DNA from: Oscillospiraceae bacterium
Lineage (GTDB): Bacteria > Bacillota > Clostridia > Oscillospirales > Ruminococcaceae
Assembly: GCA_022787085.1 (NCBI GenBank)
Contig: JALFVE010000030.1
Coordinates: 1-33,558, forward strand
Length of the DNA: 33,558 nucleotides
Direction: 5' to 3'
The position numbers and the translations under genes are program-made. Shown in pieces: positions 27,770 through 33,558 of the stretch (position 1 is its first letter; every line of letters begins with the position of its first letter). The notes beneath the pieces were generated by a model. It was not told the DNA's origin. It saw only the letters and a list, made by a program, of their open reading frames with translations, and searched no databases.

Positions 27770-29188
27770 TTACTTTTTTGTGATCTTAGTGCCCTGACGG
27801 GTCTCTTCAATGATATAGCCCAGCTCGGAGATCTTATCTCTCAGAGAATCCGCAAGCGCAAAATCCTTTGCCTTGCGTGCCTCCCTGCGCTGTTCCACAA
27901 GAGCAGCGATCTCGGGAGGAATATCCTCAGCCGAGGAATTATTCTTCTCCCCCGCCTTCTTAGCGTGACCAATAAGATCAAGAGACAGCACCTTGTCAAA
28001 TTCAGCAATAAGCGCAAGCTTGGTAGAAGCGTTTGTCTCCGCCTTGAGAACGTCGTAAAGAGCGGTAATGGCAAGAGAAGTGTTCAGATCATTGTCAAGA
28101 GCCGCCTTGAAACCGTTCATCAGCTCGTCGAAAGCTGCCTTGTCAATATCCGAAGCAGGCTCGGAAAGAAGCCTTGCAATCTTTGCAATAAGCTTTGAAA
28201 ATGCACCTGCCGCATTGTCGAGATTCTCATATGAGAATACAAGGGACTTGCGGTAATGGGACTGAAGGCAGAAAAATCTGTAAACAATAGGGTCGTAGCC
28301 CTTTTCCTCAAGCAAAGAAACGGTGAGAAATTCTCCCTTTGATTTGCTCATCTTACCGCTGTTAGTATTCAGATGATGAACATGGAACCAGTAATTGCAC
28401 CATTTATGACCCAGATAAGCCTCACTCTGAGCGATCTCATTGGTGTGATGCGGGAAAGCATTGTCAATTCCGCCGCAGTGCAGATCGAGATACTCACCAA
28501 GGTGCTTCATGCTGATGCAGGAGCACTCAATATGCCAGCCGGGATAACCGACGCCCCATGGACTGTCCCATTTAAGCTCCTGATCGTCAAATTTGGACTT
28601 TGTGAACCAAAGAACGAAATCCGCCTTGTTTCGCTTGTTTCCGTCCTCGTCAACGCCCTCACGGACAGCAACGGCAAGATCATCTTCGGAGAAATCGCCA
28701 AAAACATAGTATTCTTTAAGCTTTGAAGTATCAAAGTAAATATTTCCGCCTGCCTCATAAGCAAAGCCTTTTTCAATAAGGGAGGAAATGACCCTGATAA
28801 ATTCGTCAATGCAGCCTGTAGCAGGCTCAACCACATCGGGAGTTTTGATGTTTAGCTTAGCGCAGTCCGCAAAGAAAGCCTTTGTGTAAAAATCGGCGAT
28901 CTCCATGACAGTCTTGTGCTCTCTCTTAGCACCCTTGAGCATTTTGTCATCGCCCGTGTCGCCGTCGCTTGTGAGATGACCCACATCGGTGATGTTCATA
29001 ACACGCTTAACATCATATCCCGAAAATCTCAGATATTTCTCAAGAACGTCCTCCATGATATAGCTTCTGAGATTGCCGATATGAGCAAAGTGATAAACAG
29101 TGGGACCGCAGGTGTACATACTTACCTTGCCCTCGTTAATGGGCTTGAAATCTTCCTTTTCGTGGGAAAGAGAATTGTAAAGCTTCAT
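27770..29188 (-). CDS. cysS: Cysteinyl-tRNA synthetase
   Basis: 472 residues, full length. Class I signatures are 'YTCGPTVYHFAHIGNLRS' (C27 zinc ligand; HIGN 36-39) and 'KMSKSKGEF' (279-287). Other zinc ligands are C222 in 'WHIECS', H247 and E251 in 'FPHHTNEIAQSEA'. The C-terminal helical DALR/anticodon part ends in 'FALADSLRDKISELGYIIEETRQGTKI', a typical family end. It charges tRNA-Cys. It lies 33 bases after cysE and in the operon with a T-box leader that probably senses uncharged tRNA-Cys. Confidence 0.98.
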   Translation of the reverse strand: MKLYNSLSHEKEDFKPINEGKVSMYTCGPTVYHFAHIGNLRSYIMEDVLEKYLRFSGYDVKRVMNITDVGHLTSDGDTGDDKMLKGAKREHKTVMEIADFYTKAFFADCAKLNIKTPDVVEPATGCIDEFIRVISSLIEKGFAYEAGGNIYFDTSKLKEYYVFGDFSEDDLAVAVREGVDEDGNKRNKADFVLWFTKSKFDDQELKWDSPWGVGYPGWHIECSCISMKHLGEYLDLHCGGIDNAFPHHTNEIAQSEAYLGHKWCNYWFHVHHLNTNSGKMSKSKGEFLTVSLLEEKGYDPIVYRFFCLQSHYRKSLVFSYENLDNAAGAFSKLIAKIARLLSEPASDIDKAAFDELMNGFKAALDNDLNTSLAITALYDVLKAETNASTKLALIAEFDKVLSLDLIGHAKKAGEKNNSSAEDIPPEIAALVEQRREARKAKDFALADSLRDKISELGYIIEETRQGTKITKK

Positions 29189-29221
29189 AAATTATTACTC
29201 TCCTTTGATTTATTGTAGAAA

Positions 29222-29920
29222 TTACTTTTTCTGAGACTCCGAAAATCCGCACACATCGGTCTTATCCGCCTCGGGGACGGAGATCCCGCACTCCTTTTCA
29301 AGCCTTCCCAGACGAACTGAAAGCTTGCAGAGCTCCTGCGCCACGGGGTCGGGAATGTGCACCTGATCCAGATCGGAGGTAGGCTTGCCGTTGCAGCGGG
29401 CTATCCTTGCGGGAACGCCCACCGCCGTACAGTTATCGGGAATAGCTTCAAGAACCACCGCATTTGCAGCGATCTTAACATTGTTGCCCACCTTGAAGGG
29501 ACCCAGAACTCTGGCACCCGAACCGACCATAACGTTATTGCCGAGAGTTGGATGGCGCTTTCCATGGTCCTTGCCCGTACCGCCGAGGGTAACGCCCTGA
29601 TAGATAAGGCAGTTATCCCCTATCTCCGTTGTTTCGCCGATAACAACGCCCATTCCGTGGTCGATGAAAAGTCCCTTTCCGATCTTTGCGCCGGGGTGAA
29701 TCTCAATTCCCGTAAAAAATCTTGCCAGCTGAGAAATGACTCTCGCCGTAAGAAAAAGCCTTTTCTGATAGAAATAGTGGGATACCCTGTATGCCGCCAC
29801 CGCATGAAGCCCCGAATAGGTAAGAATAATTTCCAAGGTATTCTTAGCCGCAGGGTCACGCTGCTTGACAGACTCGATATCCGCTTTAAAATGCTCGATC
29901 AATGTGCCTAAGCTGCTCAT
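29222..29920 (-). CDS. cysE: Serine O-acetyltransferase
   Basis: 232 residues. An N-terminal helical part with 'YRVSHYFYQKRLFLTARVISQLARFFTGIEIHPGAKIG' leads into the left-handed beta helix of hexapeptide repeats (IHPGAKIGKGLFIDHGMGVV, IGETTEIGDNCLI, 'GVTLGGTGKDHGKRHPTLGNNVMVG'). Catalytic His and Asp lie in 'IDHGMG' and the loop 'GKRHPT' is the acetyl-CoA/serine site; 'VGVPARIAR' ends the helix. It makes O-acetylserine for cysteine synthesis. The cysK-type partner is not in this window. Confidence 0.96.
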   Translation of the reverse strand: MSSLGTLIEHFKADIESVKQRDPAAKNTLEIILTYSGLHAVAAYRVSHYFYQKRLFLTARVISQLARFFTGIEIHPGAKIGKGLFIDHGMGVVIGETTEIGDNCLIYQGVTLGGTGKDHGKRHPTLGNNVMVGSGARVLGPFKVGNNVKIAANAVVLEAIPDNCTAVGVPARIARCNGKPTSDLDQVHIPDPVAQELCKLSVRLGRLEKECGISVPEADKTDVCGFSESQKK

Positions 29921-29962
29921 AAAATCCCTCTCTTATAAAAAATAACAGTGAATTGCCTTTTG

Positions 29963-30967
29963 TCAGGTATAAAGCTTACCCGTAAAATATTTCTCCTGAA
30001 AGTCAATACTTTCAAGTATCTCATCGTCGGAAAATGACATTCCCTCGGGAGCGCAGATCCATTTGTCCTCGCAGTCGTTATATCTGTGATAAACGCCAAT
30101 GACCCTCGCCTCAAACTCGCTGACAGGCCCGCTGACGCCAAGGAGATACGCGTCCTGCCATTGTCCGTCTCCGCCCGTGATGCTCTTAATATATCCGTAA
30201 TTTATGGGATAAACGAGATCGGCGCATTTCGAATGAGCAGAGCCTAAGGGTCTGTCGATCTCACCCTTCACGAGCCTGCCGATAACATGGGAATAATCAG
30301 GCTCGAAGCCTTCCTTGCGTGCCTTGGCATAAACAAAATAATGCCTGCTGTTCTGCCGCCTGCCCTTTGAATAGCAATCGTCAATATGTCTTATTTTTAT
30401 TATATCAAAGCCCTCAAGGATATGTTCCAGCTCATCAAGATCGGTGAAGAAATGAGGAATCCCATCCTCCTCGCCGCCCTTGACAACTACGGTATTTTCA
30501 TCAATATGAGGATAGCCCGACTGAGTGAACATCCAAGTTTCCTTTGAGCAAACATCGAAATAAACCGCACCATCGGGGCGAAGAACACGCCTTATCTCGG
30601 AAATTATCTGCCGAAAGCCCTCCGAATCCGTATGGGAAAGAGTGTGATACGCCCAAACGCAGTCAAAGGCGCAGTCAGCAAAGGGAAGGTTCAGCATATC
30701 GCACTTCACCGTTCTGAAATCAAGCCCTTGTTTTTTCTGAGCCTCATTCAGAAAATTAACAGCATAATCCGAAAGGTCAGCGGCAGTAACGATAAATCCC
30801 ATTTCCGCAAAAAGCAGAGAATGTCTCCCCAGCCCGCAGCCCAGATCAAGAATGCTTTTTCTGTCCTCTCTGCGCCATTTTTCTGCATAAAATCTGCTTT
30901 CTTCACATGGTTCAAGCCAGCCCTCCCTGTCGGCTGTCTCCCAGCTCCATGCCTTTGAAATACTCAT
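29963..30967 (-). CDS. SAM-dependent methyltransferase fused to an inorganic-pyrophosphatase-like domain
   Basis: 334 residues from ATG 30967, 4 bases after GGAGG; the 21-base longer frame has no site. Residues about 36-215 are a class I methyltransferase: motif I 'LDLGCGLGRHS' (41-50), 'VTAADLSDYAV', 'VKCDMLNLPF' and 'RRVLRPDGAVYFDV'. Residues about 225-334 are like a small pyrophosphatase family of clostridia ('EIDRPLGSAHSK', 'YPINYGYIKS', 'DAYLLGVSGPVSEFEARVIGVYHR', 'CEDKWICAPEGMSF'). The two halves are joined by a short linker. The metal-binding D-x-D-P-x-D of classic PPases is not obvious. It is the first gene after the T-box and precedes cysE-cysS. The methyl acceptor is unknown. Confidence 0.85.
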   Translation of the reverse strand: MSISKAWSWETADREGWLEPCEESRFYAEKWRREDRKSILDLGCGLGRHSLLFAEMGFIVTAADLSDYAVNFLNEAQKKQGLDFRTVKCDMLNLPFADCAFDCVWAYHTLSHTDSEGFRQIISEIRRVLRPDGAVYFDVCSKETWMFTQSGYPHIDENTVVVKGGEEDGIPHFFTDLDELEHILEGFDIIKIRHIDDCYSKGRRQNSRHYFVYAKARKEGFEPDYSHVIGRLVKGEIDRPLGSAHSKCADLVYPINYGYIKSITGGDGQWQDAYLLGVSGPVSEFEARVIGVYHRYNDCEDKWICAPEGMSFSDDEILESIDFQEKYFTGKLYT

Positions 30968-30988
30968 TGTACCTCCAAAAATAAACAA

Positions 30989-31250
30989 GCCGCCCTCAGA
31001 AAAAATCTGAAGGCGGCGGAAAATTCTGACCGACGCGGTCCCACTTCAATTCGGCAAATAAAAAATAAATGCCCTTTACGGCCGTATAACGGCGGCCTCC
31101 CGCAACAGAATACCCGTGTGGCGAACCACATTTCCTCTGTCGGGCTGACGAACGCACTTCACCGCAGATATTCACGCCGCTCACACCAAATCGGCGCTCT
31201 CTGAAGAAGCTCTCAAACGGTTACTCTGAACGCTATGCCTTTAAAACAGT
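30989..31250 (-). promoter_or_regulatory. T-box riboswitch leader, probable cysteine specifier
   Basis: On the minus strand the antiterminator T-box AATTGAAGTGGGACCGCG (complement of 31034-31051) matches the family consensus; it is followed by a terminator (GCCGCC..CAG / CTG..GGCGGC, 30989-31017) with T-rich tail to 30977. Stem I has AGTA (in GAGTAACC) and the 'TTGGTGTGAGCGG' distal motif. The likely specifier is TGC (complement of 31154-31156) in 'GAAGTGCG', followed by a purine as usual; cysE and cysS downstream fit Cys. GAATAT elsewhere in stem I is a less likely reading. Confidence 0.87.
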
Positions 31251-31258
31251 ATATATTT

Positions 31259-31287
31259 ATTATATCACACAGCCACGCAAAATGCAA
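31259..31287 (-). promoter_or_regulatory. Promoter of the T-box operon
   Basis: TATAAT (complement of 31259-31264) with a 17-base spacer and a weak -35, TTGCAT (complement of 31282-31287), lies just upstream of stem I of the T-box. Confidence 0.65.
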
Positions 31288-31315
31288 TAGTTCTGAAGAA
31301 TATTTTTGGGGCAAA

Positions 31316-32044
31316 TTACTTTTTTGTAATAGTGACTGAATCAATAAACTGATCGAAGCTTTCCTGAACAGCGTCGGCACTATCCTTGGGAGCCTCGCAG
31401 ATGATATAGAAAGCGTCCTCATCGGAATAGAAATAGTAAACACGGTTCACAAATTCGCCGTAAAGCTCCTTCTCCTCTGAAAGGACATACTTGCCGTCCT
31501 CGTCCAAAACATACTCTCCGTTTTCGTCTGTCACAGGGGGGAAGATGTAGGAAGTAACGGTATAATCGTATCTGATGGCATCAAATCCCGCAACAGTTGT
31601 TTTAATAGGCTCGGAAAAATCGGTATCTGACTGATAGAGCATATTGCTGACCTTGATGGAAGCGCAGCCCGAATCGGCAAATACCTCGAGAGACTGAAAT
31701 TCCTCCTTGTAATTCTGCGCCTTGACGATAATACCGCCGTTGGGGGAAACGTACTGCTTGCCGGTTTTGTCATCAATAGCAGTTTCAAAGCCCTCGGGAG
31801 GGGTGCAGTTAAATTTGAAAATAGCCAGGTCCTCCTCATTTTCGACCTCTCTGCCTGTGTAAATGCTTATGGATTCGTCCTCTTCGGTATCGAAAATCTC
31901 AGTCTCCTCGGCAGCGGCTGTGGAAAAATCGGGCTTTGCGGCAGAGGTGGTTTCCTCCGTCTGCTCGGGACTCTTTTTTCCGCAGCCTGTCATCAGCAGG
32001 CAGACAGCTGCAATTGCAGCAAGAGCTTTTTTCATTTTATCCAT
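31316..32044 (-). CDS. Acidic lipoprotein of unknown function
   Basis: 242 residues with a clear lipoprotein signal (MDKMKKALAAIAAVCLLMTG and Cys21). A Thr/Glu/Asp-rich linker (22-60) follows, then a domain with 'FNCTPPEGFETAIDDKTGKQYVSPNGGIIVK' and 'IRYDYTVTSYIFPP'. The stretch 'GEYVLDEDGKYVLSEEKE' holds a short internal repeat (YVL-D/S-E-D/E). No named family was recognised; a PsbP-like or DUF-type fold in 'GFDAIRYDYTV' is only a guess. The start has AAAGGA 10 bases upstream, and it follows the kinase-like gene by 30 bases. Confidence 0.82.
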   Translation of the reverse strand: MDKMKKALAAIAAVCLLMTGCGKKSPEQTEETTSAAKPDFSTAAAEETEIFDTEEDESISIYTGREVENEEDLAIFKFNCTPPEGFETAIDDKTGKQYVSPNGGIIVKAQNYKEEFQSLEVFADSGCASIKVSNMLYQSDTDFSEPIKTTVAGFDAIRYDYTVTSYIFPPVTDENGEYVLDEDGKYVLSEEKELYGEFVNRVYYFYSDEDAFYIICEAPKDSADAVQESFDQFIDSVTITKK

Positions 32045-32074
32045 TTTGTGAACATCCTTTCGTAATTATATATT

Positions 32075-33091
32075 TCAATCTGAACGGTATCTTGGATTGA
32101 TACCGAATCTGGAAAGATAGGCGTTTTCATCGGAAAATCTGTTCTGACCGTAATGTTTAACGGGCGAGCGCAGACCGCTGAATCCGGGAGATTCCGACAT
32201 TGGAATATCAATGACTGCCGAGCAGTAATCGGGCGTGTAATTATAGGAGACATTACAGCCGAACAGCCCGCAGAAAACGGTTTTCAGCTCCTCAGATGGT
32301 GAATACCCCGCAGGCTTTGCCACAGCCTCGGAACGAAGCTCCGACGGAAACCCCATGATATAGCCGCAGGTAAGGGTTATCCTCATGGTAGAAGCGTCCT
32401 TTCGGGCAAGCTTTATCCCGATAGCCTCCACATGGCGCTCCCCCTCCATGGCTCTGACTGTAAAATCCGTCAGAAGCAGCTTTACTGCACGGATATCCAC
32501 GCAGGCAAACATTCCCGCAGAAACAGAGGTGTTAATCTGGATATTGTGCCTTGAGAGCACCTCGGAAAGCTCCTCGCTCAGACGTGTGAGCCCTGCCGAA
32601 ACGCTTACAGGGCTGAAATTCGAAAGCTTTCTGCCTCTGAGCTGCATTATTTCCTCGGGAATAAGAAATTCCGAAAGAAGAGTGAGCATGGCGCTGTCAA
32701 TAACGCTCAGCAGCCTTGCCGCAGGTTCGCTGCCGCAAAGCTCGAAGAGATTATCCGCAGCAGCCGATACCGAAGAAACGGCATGGCGCACAGCGGCGTT
32801 CAGCACCTCGAAGCAGTCGTCGGAAAATGAAGCCGCAGGAGTGATATTCACAATGCTGATGCTGTCGCTCAATGGAGAGATGTAGGCTTTGTACAGCCTG
32901 CCTCCGCAGTAAACATATTTCTCATACGCATTTCCCGTGTGAAGCTCCGCAAGCTCTGTGGAAAGCTCCTCCGCAAATTCGGCGAAGGGGGGATTAGAAT
33001 AGACAAGACCATCCCTGCCCACCGCAGCGGCAGGCAGAAGAGAATTATCATAGATCCTGCGAATATTTTCGGCAATGACCGCAGTGCTCAT
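32075..33091 (-). CDS. PAS / histidine-kinase-like protein with degenerate catalytic region
   Basis: 338 residues. Residues about 10-90 are PAS-like ('YDNSLLPAAAVGRDGLVYSNPPFAEFAEEL', then 'YKAYISPLSDSISIVNIT'), followed by helical stretches where a His-box would be ('NAAVRHAVSSVSAAADNLFEL') and an HATPase-like part ('ACVDIRAVKLLLTDFTVRAMEGE'). The N-box asparagine and the glycine-rich boxes of true kinases are not seen, so catalytic activity is doubtful. No signal peptide or membrane segment is seen. It may be a sensor-like or regulatory protein; its lipoprotein neighbour downstream is co-transcribed. Confidence 0.7.
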   Translation of the reverse strand: MSTAVIAENIRRIYDNSLLPAAAVGRDGLVYSNPPFAEFAEELSTELAELHTGNAYEKYVYCGGRLYKAYISPLSDSISIVNITPAASFSDDCFEVLNAAVRHAVSSVSAAADNLFELCGSEPAARLLSVIDSAMLTLLSEFLIPEEIMQLRGRKLSNFSPVSVSAGLTRLSEELSEVLSRHNIQINTSVSAGMFACVDIRAVKLLLTDFTVRAMEGERHVEAIGIKLARKDASTMRITLTCGYIMGFPSELRSEAVAKPAGYSPSEELKTVFCGLFGCNVSYNYTPDYCSAVIDIPMSESPGFSGLRSPVKHYGQNRFSDENAYLSRFGINPRYRSD

Positions 33092-33121
33092 TCTGCCCGC
33101 CCCCTTTTCACCTATTCTATC

Positions 33122-33150
33122 ATTATATTATAAAGTATATCATATTTCAA
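33122..33150 (-). promoter_or_regulatory. Promoter of the kinase-like/lipoprotein operon
   Basis: Minus strand TTGAAA (complement of 33145-33150), 17-base spacer, TATAAT (complement of 33122-33127), about 30 bases before the ATG at 33091. Confidence 0.75.
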
Positions 33151-33324
33151 TCCCCAAACTAACTAATATTCAGAAACTTTTATTTGACCTATTTGTAAAT
33201 AAATAAGTTTTTGTGTATAATTGGTGTATAAAATGAGTTGAACAGCAGATAATAATTTTTATCACTTCATTTTTTGATATGATGTTAAAAATTGCACAAA
33301 AAGAAAAAATTTTTGAAAAAACAC
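33151..33324. other. AT-rich intergenic region between divergent promoters
   Basis: The region between the kinase-like gene and gap is very AT-rich, with TGTATAA repeated twice (33212 and 33224 area). No gene or hairpin was recognised here; it may hold extra promoter or regulator sites for gap. Confidence 0.5.
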
Positions 33325-33353
33325 TTGCCAAATCCGCAAAAATAGTATATTAT
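33325..33353 (+). promoter_or_regulatory. Promoter of gap
   Basis: TTGCCA at 33325-33330, 17-base spacer, TATTAT at 33348-33353, about 95 bases before the start. Confidence 0.75.
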
Positions 33354-33363
33354 TATAATGTAC

Positions 33364-33412
33364 GGCAAATTACATTATGTAAGTGCCAATCCGACTGTTA
33401 AAAAATTAACAG
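33364..33412 (+). promoter_or_regulatory. Two hairpins in the gap 5' leader
   Basis: First hairpin 33364-33387 (GGCA, TTACA / TGTAA, TGCC); second 33395-33412, perfect 7-bp CTGTTAA / TTAACAG with an AAAA loop. They lie between promoter and ribosome binding site (AGGAGGAA) and could stabilise the mRNA. Confidence 0.55.
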
Positions 33413-33423
33413 CGGGAAGATAA

Positions 33424-33558
<135 letters not shown>

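Overview
The window looks like a chromosomal segment of an anaerobic, low-to-mid GC Firmicute, most likely a Ruminococcus or a close relative in the Oscillospiraceae. The reasons are a class III (anaerobic) ribonucleotide reductase, a PyrR-attenuated pyr operon with a class 1B dihydroorotate dehydrogenase (PyrD plus PyrK), a T-box leader, strong GGAGG ribosome binding sites, and consensus sigma-A promoters. The genus is inferred from gene style and was not checked against a database.

Layout. Positions 1-1740 are the right end of a prophage: the end of a tail-region gene, two tiny late genes, a holin, a 53-residue helix-turn-helix-like protein, a GH25 endolysin and a terminator. The prophage ends against the 3' end of a tRNA-Leu(CAG) gene (1848-1934, minus strand), a typical integration site. 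Next on the minus strand is an operon with a well-formed promoter (6457-6485): nrdD, nrdG and a peptide-binding lipoprotein. Positions 6501-17582 hold one long minus-strand operon: a promoter and PyrR attenuator, then pyrR, a pyrC-pyrF fusion, carA, carB, an unknown membrane protein, pyrK, pyrD, a histidine phosphatase and ruvX, ending at a terminator. pyrB and pyrE are absent, so UMP synthesis must be completed from other loci. A two-gene operon (HD-domain hydrolase and CmpB-type membrane protein) lies upstream.

From 19298 the direction changes to plus: a CapA-like lipoprotein with its own promoter and terminator, then sialate-esterase-like hydrolase, metF, a stand-alone MetH reactivation-domain protein and metH, which make up the cobalamin-dependent methionine branch. 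A small secreted protein follows. A second minus-strand block runs from a T-box (30989-31250, probable Cys specifier) through a methyltransferase/pyrophosphatase-like fusion, cysE, cysS and a membrane-anchored degenerate cyclophilin. A lipoprotein and a PAS/histidine-kinase-like protein come next, and the window ends in the start of gap (GAPDH) on the plus strand.

Most notable observations: NrdD stops just before the expected C-terminal glycyl-radical segment; pyrC runs in frame into pyrF although pyrF keeps its own ribosome binding site; and a Cys-type T-box drives an unusual methyltransferase fused to a pyrophosphatase-like domain. No transposon, CRISPR array or clear new defence system was seen.
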